From NCBI GenBank assembly GCA_035477215.1, contig DATIKU010000013.1, positions 1 to 37,426 on the forward strand: a DNA stretch of 37,426 nucleotides, in the 5' to 3' direction. The notes under the pieces are model-generated. The model saw nothing but the letters and a program-made list of their open reading frames with translations, was not told the DNA's origin and did not search any database. The position numbers and the translations under genes were made by a program. Of this stretch, positions 16,105 to 24,043 are shown piece by piece (the stretch's first letter is position 1; every line of letters begins with the position of its first letter). Source of the stretch: Spirochaetota bacterium. GTDB taxonomy: Bacteria > Spirochaetota > UBA4802 > UBA5368.

Positions 16105-16286
16105 TTTTCCTTGTTTTCCCCTGAAAGCTTAGTTAAATTCACTTAGAGATGTAGGGTGTAGAAGGTCAGAGAGGGTCGGTAAAGAGTAGATGGATCAACA
16201 GAGTGGTCCCCCGCAGGCGAGGGGGGGTGTACCGCGGAGGGCTTATAATCCGGAACCGGAAAGATTATAAGCCCTTCGTCTTTTTT
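16105..16286 (+). ncRNA. Candidate small non-coding RNA or attenuated leader
   Basis: This roughly 180-base segment has a promoter-like sequence before it and a strong intrinsic terminator at its end. It holds no credible reading frame. A GC-rich hairpin around 16207-16228 (CCCCC facing GGGGG) lies shortly before the terminator. I cannot match it to 6S RNA, tmRNA, SRP RNA or a riboswitch class. It may be a free sRNA, or an attenuator for the lipoprotein gene 160 bases on. Confidence 0.4.
16239..16286 (+). terminator. Intrinsic (Rho-independent) terminator
   Basis: A perfect 11-base stem, GGGCTTATAAT (16239-16249) against ATTATAAGCCC (16264-16274), with a 14-base loop is followed by TTCGTCTTTTTT. 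It is the clearest terminator in the window. Confidence 0.85.
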
Positions 16287-16447
16287 GAAAACAGAAAAAA
16301 CAGCGGATCATTATTTCCGTCCGAGCGCAGGGTGCGCTCCTTTCCCGGGAGCGTTAAACTGCCCGAAATGACTTGACTGGGCTCATTACACGCCGGTAAA
16401 CTTACGTGGCCGGCAGAGGCGGATAGGATCCCGGAGACGATCGCGCA

Positions 16448-16975
16448 ATGAAAACGAAGCCATGGTTCCCAATGACGCTTGCAATCCTCGGCGTCGCGGC
16501 GTTTTTCTCCTCGTGCACAATCTGGAACGCGCGCCAGTGGGAGGATCTCGACAACAGGTCTTTTCATTTCCAGAAGTTCACCTATTATTTGAAGGGAACC
16601 GACCGCCGCACCGCCTTCGAATTCATGCGCGACTTCCCGATCGATGACGTGCTTCGCGTCGTCTCCGGGAAGCATTCGATCGTGATCGACTCGGCCGAAT
16701 TCAGGGCGTTCATGGAAAATCCCGACAACGAACGACGCCTTAAGGTCTTCGGGATCATCCTGAGCGAGCGATTCTCGTGGGAAGCCGCCGCACGTCATGC
16801 CAATACGATAGAGTTCGAATACGCGAACGAGTTCGTGGGCGAGTCGACAGACACACAGCGACGCTATTCACTCATCATCAAGACGGACGGCAAGGTGCGC
16901 GCAGTGTACGGCGATACCGTCGAAAAGCGCGAAGACACAGTCGACAGCCTTTCGAGGCTGGTACAACGCAGGTAG
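16448..16975 (+). CDS. Small predicted lipoprotein of unknown function
   Basis: The 175-residue protein has a signal peptide of about 21 residues ending in the lipobox-like FFSSC, so it should be lipid-anchored facing the periplasm. The rest is soluble with mixed helices and strands and no motif that I recognise. An alternative reading of the same DNA in another frame is a shadow. It lies 11 bases before the alpha/beta hydrolase start, so the two are probably co-transcribed. Confidence 0.75.
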   Translation: MKTKPWFPMTLAILGVAAFFSSCTIWNARQWEDLDNRSFHFQKFTYYLKGTDRRTAFEFMRDFPIDDVLRVVSGKHSIVIDSAEFRAFMENPDNERRLKVFGIILSERFSWEAAARHANTIEFEYANEFVGESTDTQRRYSLIIKTDGKVRAVYGDTVEKREDTVDSLSRLVQRR

Positions 16976-16986
16976 GGGGCCGTGTT

Positions 16987-17793
16987 ATGAAGGACGTCCC
17001 TGGGGCCGATTATTCCCGTTTCGACCGTCCGGAGATACTGTTGTATCTTTTCCATCCGCGGGCCGAATCCGGTCCAGGGAAGGGAGACGGGAGCTTCGAG
17101 GAACTTTCCATTCCCGTCGAGGGTGGGGAGCGTATCGGCGGACGTCTGTACGCCGCGGGCGTTTCGTCCCCGACTCTGTTGTTCTTTCACGGCAACGGCG
17201 AGATCGTCGAGGATTACCACGACCTGGGGGCCCTCTATACGCGCCTGGGCCTCAATTTCATGCCCGTGGATTACCGTGGATATGGACGGTCGACGGGGTC
17301 TCCAACGGTATCGGCCATGATGCGCGACTGCCATACCGTGTTCAAATACGCGTGCGAACGCCTTGCAGCCGCAGAACAAAGCGGTCCGCTCATCGTCATG
17401 GGCCGGTCGCTCGGCACCGCCCCGGCCATCGAGCTCGCCTTTGCTTACCCCGATCGCGTGCGGGGCCTTATCGTCGAAAGTGGTTTCGCACGGGTGATAC
17501 CCCTTTTGCGATTGCTCGGCATTGACGCGACGCGCTACGGTATCACCGAGGAGGCCGTCTTCGACAACCCCCGCAAGATCGCCGCGTACACGGGGCCGAC
17601 GCTCATCATTCACGCGGAACACGACCACATCATTCCCTTGGAAGACGGCGTTATGCTCTATTCGATGTGCCGATCGATGAACAAGCGTATGCTCGAAATT
17701 AAAAAGGCCGATCACAATTCGGTTTTCCAGTACGGTCTCAAGGACTATATGGAGGCGGTGGCGAGCCTGTCCGCGGACGCCGCGAAGGTATAG
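16987..17793 (+). CDS. Alpha/beta hydrolase
   Basis: About 268 residues from the ATG at 16987; the frame opens much earlier but would overlap the lipoprotein gene. The oxyanion region FFHGNGE and the nucleophile elbow GRSLG place the catalytic serine at S141. D213 (AEHDHIIP) and H243 (KADHNS) complete the triad. The sequence resembles the BEM46/FrsA-like serine hydrolases, which are often annotated as peptidases or esterases. No signal peptide is seen, so it should be cytoplasmic. The substrate is unknown. Confidence 0.88.
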   Translation: MKDVPGADYSRFDRPEILLYLFHPRAESGPGKGDGSFEELSIPVEGGERIGGRLYAAGVSSPTLLFFHGNGEIVEDYHDLGALYTRLGLNFMPVDYRGYGRSTGSPTVSAMMRDCHTVFKYACERLAAAEQSGPLIVMGRSLGTAPAIELAFAYPDRVRGLIVESGFARVIPLLRLLGIDATRYGITEEAVFDNPRKIAAYTGPTLIIHAEHDHIIPLEDGVMLYSMCRSMNKRMLEIKKADHNSVFQYGLKDYMEAVASLSADAAKV

Positions 17794-17972
17794 CTTCGGT
17801 CACGAAAGGCGACGGAGATCCTCCCGCGCGCCTTAATAACATACGGCAAACCGTTTCGTAAAGAAAATGATTGACTGTTGCCCGCCTGCGGAGTGTCATT
17901 TGTCTTCATGCGCCAGCGGAGCGTACGGGGCGCTTTCGCCCGGCCCGACAACAACGGAACACTGAATCCTGA

Positions 17973-18668
17973 ATGGACCTTATCGTAAACGGAATCAAGG
18001 AGGCCTTCCGCCTCATCGTCACGCTCGATGCCGAGGTGATGAGCGTGACGCTTCTGTCGCTTCAGATATCCGGCAGCGCCACCCTGATCAGCCTGGTCAT
18101 AGGAGTGAGTGCCGGAACAGCCGTCGCGCTCTCGGAGTTTCCCGGCAAACGACTGGTCGCGAGCGTCATCAACACCGGCATGGGGCTGCCCCCGGTGGTG
18201 GTGGGGCTGTTCGTCACGATTTTCATCTGGCGCAGCGGCCCGTTCGGATTTCTCGGCATACTGTACACGCCCGCGGCGATGGTGCTGGCACAGACGATCA
18301 TCGCCACTCCGATCATAACAGGAATCAGCTTCGCCGCCATCCAGCACCTTCCCGAAAAGCTCAGGCTGCAGATACTCGCCCTCGGGGCGACCCGCACGCA
18401 GATGGTTTGGATGCTCATGCGCGAGGCGCGGCTTCCGCTCCTCGCGGCGGTGATGGCCGGTTTCGGCGGCGTGATATCGGAGATCGGCGCGTCGATGATG
18501 GTGGGGGGCAATATAAAGGGATACACGCGGGTGCTCACCACCGCCACCGTGATGGAAACCAGCCGGGGCAATTTCGACATCGCCATCGCCCTTGGAATCA
18601 TACTGCTCATGCTCGCGTTCGCGATCAACTATATTCTCACCTCCATACAGCAGAAGGGCGGGCGATGA
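17973..18668 (+). CDS. tupB: ABC transporter permease, tungstate TupB-like
   Basis: The 231-residue protein has five or six membrane segments and a typical binding-protein-dependent permease loop, ALGATRTQMVWMLMREARLP. The segments GMGLPPVVVGLF and GAVISEIG-type text (here GGVISEIGASMMVGGNIKG) are close to TupB/WtpB-like oxyanion permeases. Its stop overlaps the ATPase start as ATGA. The proposed ATG at 17973 has no clear ribosome-binding site. Tungstate is favoured over molybdate on overall sequence, but sulfate or molybdate cannot be excluded. The binding protein TupA that normally precedes it is absent from the window. Confidence 0.75.
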   Translation: MDLIVNGIKEAFRLIVTLDAEVMSVTLLSLQISGSATLISLVIGVSAGTAVALSEFPGKRLVASVINTGMGLPPVVVGLFVTIFIWRSGPFGFLGILYTPAAMVLAQTIIATPIITGISFAAIQHLPEKLRLQILALGATRTQMVWMLMREARLPLLAAVMAGFGGVISEIGASMMVGGNIKGYTRVLTTATVMETSRGNFDIAIALGIILLMLAFAINYILTSIQQKGGR

Positions 18669-19762
18669 AGAGGCATGAATATCCCGTGCTCGAAGTGCGC
18701 GATCTGCGCGTCGTGCGCGGCGGCGCCGCCATCCTCGACGTGCCGGGGTTTACCCTCGCGGCCGGAGAGGTCGTCGCGGTGATCGGACCAAACGGCGCGG
18801 GGAAGACCACCCTGCTTTCGGCGGTTCTGGGCCTCCAGAAATCCTCCGGGGACGGCATGGTGGCGAGAGGCTCGCTGAGGTTTCCCGGGACGCCGCCCCA
18901 CGTTTATCGCCGCGGTTTTTCCATGGTGTTCCAGGATCCCCTGCTTTTCAACACCACGGTATATGATAACGTCGCCTCGGGCCTGAGGTTCCGCGGCGCC
19001 TCGAGGCGCGATATCGACCGTATCGTCTCGGGGCAGCTCGAACGCTTCGGGATCGCCTCCCTTCGCGGTCGAAAGGCCCGTTCGCTTTCGGGCGGAGAGG
19101 CCCGCCGCGTGAGCCTCGCACGCGCCTTCGCGACCGATCCGGAAATCCTTCTGCTTGACGAGCCCTTCGCCTCGCTCGACGCCCCCGCGCGCGAGTCCAT
19201 CCTCGAAGACCTTGAAAAAGCCCTGGCCGGCTCGCGCACGGCGGCACTGCTCGTCACCCACGACCGCGTAGAGGCGCTTCGTCTCGCCGATTCGATCATT
19301 GCGCTCGATAAGGGCAGGATCCTCCAGAGCGGCGCGACAATCGACGTACTGCGACGGCCGGCAAGCGAGTTCGTGGCCTCGTTCGCCGGAACCGAGACCG
19401 TGGTGGAGGGCCGTGTCGTGCGAAGCGGCGGCGGGATCGTTGTTGTTTCCGCCTCGGGCGTGGAAATCGAGGCCGCGGGCGAGGCGCACGGGGGGCAGCG
19501 GGTGGCGCTCTGCATCAGGCCCGAGAACATCGTCATTGCCACGGTGAATCGCGCCAGGACGAGCGCGCGCAATGCCTTCACCGGGCGCGTCGTGCGCCTG
19601 ATCCCGATGCCGCATTATCACAAGGTGGTTATCGATTGCGGATTTACCCTTGTGGCATATATCACCCATCATTCGATCGAAGAGATGGGGCTTTGCGAGG
19701 GCGGCCGGATTAACGCCTCGTTCAAGGCTACCGCGGTGCACCTGATTAAAAAGGAGCGCTGA
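18665..19762 (+). CDS. tupC: ABC transporter ATP-binding protein, TupC/ModC-like
   Basis: About 365 residues from the ATG at 18665; it overlaps the permease stop by four bases. Walker A is GPNGAGKTT, the signature is LSGGEARRVSLARA, Walker B is ILLLDEPFASLD and the switch histidine is in LLVTHD. The roughly 110 residues after the ATPase domain fit a regulatory TOBE-like oxyanion-binding region, as in ModC and the related tungstate ATPases. It powers the permease encoded just upstream. The longer frame from 18407 runs inside the permease gene and is not a real start. Confidence 0.85.
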   Translation: MKRHEYPVLEVRDLRVVRGGAAILDVPGFTLAAGEVVAVIGPNGAGKTTLLSAVLGLQKSSGDGMVARGSLRFPGTPPHVYRRGFSMVFQDPLLFNTTVYDNVASGLRFRGASRRDIDRIVSGQLERFGIASLRGRKARSLSGGEARRVSLARAFATDPEILLLDEPFASLDAPARESILEDLEKALAGSRTAALLVTHDRVEALRLADSIIALDKGRILQSGATIDVLRRPASEFVASFAGTETVVEGRVVRSGGGIVVVSASGVEIEAAGEAHGGQRVALCIRPENIVIATVNRARTSARNAFTGRVVRLIPMPHYHKVVIDCGFTLVAYITHHSIEEMGLCEGGRINASFKATAVHLIKKER

Positions 19763-19766
19763 CTGC

Positions 19767-20621
19767 ATGATCGATCTCCACACCCATACCAGCGCTTCGG
19801 ACGGCCTGCTTGCGCCCGCACGGCTTGTCGAACTCGCCGTCAGATACGGCGTGCGGGTCCTCTCCGTTACCGATCACGACACCGTGAGCGGGATCGACGA
19901 GGCGATAGAGGCCGCGAAAGACCTTCCCCTGCGGCTCATTCCCGGAATCGAGTTCAGCGTCGATTTTCCGCGAGGATCGTTCCATCTGCTCGGGCTGTTT
20001 ATCGATCATACGAACCGCGAGCTAACGGCCGCGATCAGCCGGCTTAAAAATATACGCGACGCAAGGGGCGAGCTGATAATAGCCGGGCTGAAGGGGGCGG
20101 GGATCGATATTCCCCTGCACGAGGTGATTTCCGAGGCGGCCGGCGGGTCGCTCGGCAAGCCGCACTTCGCCCGCGTCATGGTACGCCACGGATACGCGCG
20201 GAGCGTTGAGGAGGTCTTCGAGCGGTACCTCGTCAACGGCAGACCGGGGGATGTGCCGAAGGAAAAGATTGCCCCGGCGGAGGCTATAAGGCTGGTCCGC
20301 ACCGCGGGAGGCCTGCCGATACTGGCGCATCCCTCCTCCCTTGAAACGCCATCGGCCGGGGCATTCGAGGAACTGCTCGATGAACTCGTGTCGATGGGAT
20401 TGATGGGCATCGAGGCTTATGCCTCCCTGCACTCCGAAGAAGAAGTTCGGCGCCACGAAGCTATCGCGCGGCGCAGGGGACTTTTAGTTTCCGGAGGGAG
20501 CGATTTCCACGGCGATCACGATGAACGCATGGGCTGTTACGCGGAGAACGCGCCCATCCCGGAGGGGCTCATCGATGAAATCGACCGCCGGCTCAAGGGT
20601 ATCTCCGCCGATCGATCTTGA
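19767..20621 (+). CDS. PHP-domain phosphoesterase (YciV/RNase AM-like)
   Basis: The 284-residue protein starts with the PHP metal motif DLHTHTSASDG, then TDHDT, a central GIEFSV, a histidine in LPILAHP, and the C-terminal metal motif GSDFHGDH. This order is typical of the YciV/TrpH group, whose characterised members are 3',5'-nucleoside bisphosphate phosphatases or 5'-3' exonucleases on short RNA. The start is four bases after the ATPase stop. A link to oxyanion transport is not obvious; 3',5'-bisphosphates are by-products of sulfur assimilation, which is only a suggestive connection. Confidence 0.88.
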   Translation: MIDLHTHTSASDGLLAPARLVELAVRYGVRVLSVTDHDTVSGIDEAIEAAKDLPLRLIPGIEFSVDFPRGSFHLLGLFIDHTNRELTAAISRLKNIRDARGELIIAGLKGAGIDIPLHEVISEAAGGSLGKPHFARVMVRHGYARSVEEVFERYLVNGRPGDVPKEKIAPAEAIRLVRTAGGLPILAHPSSLETPSAGAFEELLDELVSMGLMGIEAYASLHSEEEVRRHEAIARRRGLLVSGGSDFHGDHDERMGCYAENAPIPEGLIDEIDRRLKGISADRS

Positions 20622-20701
20622 GAAAGGATGGCCGGCCTGACTTGCCGTAAGAGAATCCGCACCCGGAGAGGGTCCGAACCGGACCGGCGGGCCGTTGGAT
20701 T

Positions 20702-21748
20702 CTAAGGATAAAACGGCATCGCCGACAGCCCCGCCGTTTCCTCGAAGCCGAGCATTAGGTTGGCGTTTTGCACGGCGTTTCCCGACTGTCCCTTGATTAA
20801 ATTGTCGATCACCGATGTAATGAAGAGCTTGCCGGTGCGCTCGTCCACCATCGTGCGGATCTCGCAGCGGTTGGAACCGCGAACGTCGGTGGTGTTGGGT
20901 GAACTGTCGGTGATGTAGACGAAGGGCTTCCCCTTGTAATATTCGCGGTACATAGCCTGAACGTCGGCCGTTGTGAGGCCTTTGGCGCAGTCCGCGTAAA
21001 TGGTCGTCAGGATGCCGCGGTTGAGCGGCACGATCTGCGGTACGAAGAAGATGTTGTGCCGGCGGCCACCGCGCGCGTTGAGCACATTCTCCACCTCGAC
21101 GATGTGCTGATGCCGGCCCTCTCGGTAGGTGTTGACGTTTTCGTAGCGCTGCGGGTAGAAGTTCGACTCGCCGGGATTTTTGCCGGCGCCGGATACGCCG
21201 GTCTTCCCGTCGCAGACGATCGATGCGCCCTCGACCAGGCCTTTTTCCACGGCGGGGAGTAGTCCCAGAATCATTGACACCGCGAAACAGCCGGGGTTTC
21301 CCACAATCCGGGCTTCTTTTATCTTTTCCGCATTGATTTCCGGCAGTCCGTATACCGCCTCCTGAAGCGTTTTGGCGGCGAGGTGGGCGGTTTCCATCCC
21401 CTTGTTCGCCGCGTAGACGGCGTAATCGTTTTCGCTGCCGAACCGGAAGTCCCCGCTGAAGTCGATGACCGGAATTTTGTGTCGGAGGAACTCCTTAATA
21501 AGCGTCATCCCCGCCCGGTCTGGTGTGGAAAAAAAAGAGATATCGATGTCGCCGTAATCGATGTTTTCAGGCGTATCAACGAGCATATCGCAGTATCCTT
21601 TAAGATGAGGGAACACCCTGCTGACCGGGACACCGGCGTCTTTGCGGGCGATGAGTTGTTTTATCCTGATGCCGGGATGACGAAGGAGAATTTCGATGAG
21701 GCCGAGTCCCCCGAAACCAGTTGCTCCCACGATCAGCGCCTTCTTCAT
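20702..21748 (-). CDS. argC: N-acetyl-gamma-glutamyl-phosphate reductase
   Basis: About 348 residues from the ATG at 21748, which has GGAG eight bases upstream; the frame extends to 21796 without support. It has the NADP-binding start VGATGFGGLGLIEIL, the catalytic cysteine C154 in VGNPGCFAVS, and a histidine-rich active-site stretch GRHQHIVEVEN. The enzyme reduces N-acetylglutamyl phosphate to the semialdehyde in arginine synthesis. No other arg gene is next to it. The PHP gene converges on it with an 80-base gap and no clear terminator. Confidence 0.92.
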   Translation of the reverse strand: MKKALIVGATGFGGLGLIEILLRHPGIRIKQLIARKDAGVPVSRVFPHLKGYCDMLVDTPENIDYGDIDISFFSTPDRAGMTLIKEFLRHKIPVIDFSGDFRFGSENDYAVYAANKGMETAHLAAKTLQEAVYGLPEINAEKIKEARIVGNPGCFAVSMILGLLPAVEKGLVEGASIVCDGKTGVSGAGKNPGESNFYPQRYENVNTYREGRHQHIVEVENVLNARGGRRHNIFFVPQIVPLNRGILTTIYADCAKGLTTADVQAMYREYYKGKPFVYITDSSPNTTDVRGSNRCEIRTMVDERTGKLFITSVIDNLIKGQSGNAVQNANLMLGFEETAGLSAMPFYP

Positions 21749-21808
21749 TTCAGTTTCTCCATGCGATAATGGACGCCAGCGTAGCGGCGCGGGCATGATT
21801 TGTAAATA

Positions 21809-21827
21809 AGTATCTTTAAGAGATACT
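21809..21827. promoter_or_regulatory. Short inverted repeat upstream of argC
   Basis: AGTATCT (21809-21815) and AGATACT (21821-21827) form a perfect seven-base inverted repeat about 60 bases before the argC start. It could be an operator for arginine control or a weak hairpin. It does not resemble the enterobacterial ARG box. Confidence 0.35.
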
Positions 21828-21882
21828 GCGCCCGCGCGCTTTCAGCCCGCTGATTACGGCGTCGGGGCCCGGGGCGGCCAGC

Positions 21883-22293
21883 CTACTTGTAGACGGACCC
21901 TATTGAGGCCAGCGCCTTCTGAACAACCGGATTATCGGGATACAGCATAAGGAGGTTGGTCAGCTCCGCGTCACGCTGTTCGGCCGTGCGGGTCAGGTTG
22001 TCTACAAGTTTTTTCAATTCCAGGGGAAGGGAGTCGGGATTTTGAAGTTCGGGATACTTTTTTTCAAGCTCCTCGTAACGGGGACCGAGCTTTTTCATTT
22101 CCGTCCCAAACGCGGTGAGCGCGTCTGCGGCCTCCTTCGGGGTTTTGGCCTGTTTAACGTTCGCCACAAACCGTCCGCGCACCTCGATTATATCGCACAT
22201 GACGCTCTTGATGTCCGTGTACTTGCCCGTACCGCAGCCGTTGGGGAGTGCAAGCGCCGTAATGAAAAGTAAACCCGCGATTTTCTGGTACAT
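21883..22293 (-). CDS. Small predicted lipoprotein of unknown function
   Basis: About 136 residues starting at the ATG at 22293, which has GGAGGG upstream; an ATG at 22305 is possible but lies inside that site. A signal peptide leads to the lipobox-like LPNGC. The mature part is helical and charged, with a coiled-coil look around EMKKLGPRYEELEKKYPEL. I do not recognise the family. It has its own promoter at 22323-22351. Confidence 0.72.
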   Translation of the reverse strand: MYQKIAGLLFITALALPNGCGTGKYTDIKSVMCDIIEVRGRFVANVKQAKTPKEAADALTAFGTEMKKLGPRYEELEKKYPELQNPDSLPLELKKLVDNLTRTAEQRDAELTNLLMLYPDNPVVQKALASIGSVYK

Positions 22294-22322
22294 GCGGCCC
22301 TCCATGGTGTATTCTGGATATG

Positions 22323-22351
22323 TCTATATACGCAGGGAGGACCGTTGTCAA
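22323..22351 (-). promoter_or_regulatory. Strong sigma-70 type promoter for the small lipoprotein
   Basis: On the minus strand TTGACA (22351-22346) is followed after 17 bases by TATAGA (22328-22323). The start codon at 22293 lies about 30 bases further. This is the best consensus-like promoter in the window. Confidence 0.65.
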
Positions 22352-22363
22352 ACAGAAATGACG

Positions 22364-24043
22364 TCAATATCGCTGGCTGGTGAAGCGCACCGACCGGACA
22401 AGCTCGATGTGCCCATCGGGGACCGTAAACGTCACGGGAAGGTAGACAAAAAAGGGATTGATCCCTATTCGGGCATGATAATATCCAATATACTCACCGC
22501 TGTCGGGCCTGCCGTTTGCAGGATTGTTGTCGAGGATGCCGAACAGGTAGATGTCGCGGAGCTCGAATGGATCGCCCACAATCGTGCTCTCCGTCGCCGG
22601 ATCGCAGTAGAGCGCGGGGAAGATATTCATGGTGTGTCGAACGGTGAAATCCAGCGGCAGGTTCGCCATTCCCACGATATAGTCCATATCGGTAATCTGC
22701 ATCCGTAGCAGATTGAAGCCGTTTATATGAACGGCGACCAGTATCGCCCTGTCGCCGTCGCCGTACCCGGGAAGTCCGCCGGGATTCAGCACGAACGACA
22801 CCGAAGCGTCGTGGTCGAACACCTTACGTTTAAGCGCGAAGCTCCAGCCCCCGCTTTCAGGCTGTATGGTTGTAACCCCCTGTCGAAGGGCAACCGTGTT
22901 CCTCAACTCGTCGTTGTTCTGGTAAAAGCCGGCGTAATCGCCCGCCGTGGAGTCGGGAAAACCGGCGGCGTAATCCCGGTCCCAGAGCGCCAGCACCATC
23001 ACCTCATCGCCCGGGGAAAGGCCCGTTTTTGAAAGGTCGAGGTCGAACGAGCTCTCCCCGCGCGGCAGTTTACGAAAGTATCGGATGGCGGAGAGCGGAT
23101 CGTCGAAGACGCTGTTGGGATCGTCGGCGCCGGCGATGATGATGAATACCGGGGGCGCGTCTACGCCGTATCCGGCGGGCGGGGTGAGGCTCCCCGCGAC
23201 GGACATCGCCTTACCCGAAGGCGAGGGAATTTCGAGCCGCTCGACGATGTCGAGCCCCGTGTGCCTTCCGCGCCCGATCGTTACCAGTGTGGGTATGCCC
23301 GACGGGTGCGTCGAATAATAGCCGATGCCATCGCCGGCATCGGGAACGCCGTTGCCGTTGCGGTCGAAGAGCGCCAGGAGGTAAACGTTGGAAACGGGCG
23401 CATCGAAACCGTACGGGAGTATCTTCATTGTGTATTCGGAGGGGAAGTCGTTCCTTTCGATCCGCCGGTAGCCGATAACGGCATTGAAATCGAGCGAGGA
23501 GAAATCAAGCGAATCGATATCACCGGCATACGCTATCAGTACGCAGTCGGAGGGGCCGTTCGCAACGAGCGCGCCGGAGACCGTCGCCTCAAAATCGTAG
23601 ACACGGCGGTTGATGGTGATGTGTATGCCGTCATTGGCCCCTTCCGAGAGGCGATAGCCCGTGGTGAAGCGGGCGCTGTCTACGTACAGCCCGACGTAAT
23701 CGCCCCGTGTCGGATAGGGAATACCGACGCGGTAGTCGGAATCGGCGAAGGCTATGATCGCGATCTCGTCGCCCGCCCGGAGGGACGACCGCGAAAGGTC
23801 TATATGGAAGCTGCGATCATTCCCGTCGACGTTGATGACCTCCGCGATAGCGGACAGCGGAACGCGCTCGATCTCCGCGAGGTCGGTCGTATTGGAGAGG
23901 ACGACAAAGAACGGCCCCCCGATGTCCACAGGATCGACCTGCAGGGTCCCCGACAGGGAAAGCCGCGGATCCCCGTCCGCGCCGCATGAGGCGAGGCTAA
24001 GCGCCGCGATAAGCAGCACCGGGAATGTCGCCTCAGAGCGCAT
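22364..24043 (-). CDS. Large lipoprotein with duplicated A-B domains
   Basis: The 559-residue protein has a signal peptide with the lipobox LASC. The rest seems to be a tandem duplication of two domains. In the A units, GDYVGLYVDSARF and GDYAGFYQNNDEL correspond, as do RRVYDFEATVSG and RKVFDHDASVSF. In the B units, DRNGNGVPDAGDGIGYY and DNNPANGRPDSGEYIGYY correspond; these resemble calcium-binding Asp-rich loops. Its start overlaps the end of the outer-membrane barrel gene by 11 bases, so they are probably translated together and may form a complex at the outer membrane. The family is unknown to me. Confidence 0.75.
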   Translation of the reverse strand: MRSEATFPVLLIAALSLASCGADGDPRLSLSGTLQVDPVDIGGPFFVVLSNTTDLAEIERVPLSAIAEVINVDGNDRSFHIDLSRSSLRAGDEIAIIAFADSDYRVGIPYPTRGDYVGLYVDSARFTTGYRLSEGANDGIHITINRRVYDFEATVSGALVANGPSDCVLIAYAGDIDSLDFSSLDFNAVIGYRRIERNDFPSEYTMKILPYGFDAPVSNVYLLALFDRNGNGVPDAGDGIGYYSTHPSGIPTLVTIGRGRHTGLDIVERLEIPSPSGKAMSVAGSLTPPAGYGVDAPPVFIIIAGADDPNSVFDDPLSAIRYFRKLPRGESSFDLDLSKTGLSPGDEVMVLALWDRDYAAGFPDSTAGDYAGFYQNNDELRNTVALRQGVTTIQPESGGWSFALKRKVFDHDASVSFVLNPGGLPGYGDGDRAILVAVHINGFNLLRMQITDMDYIVGMANLPLDFTVRHTMNIFPALYCDPATESTIVGDPFELRDIYLFGILDNNPANGRPDSGEYIGYYHARIGINPFFVYLPVTFTVPDGHIELVRSVRFTSQRY

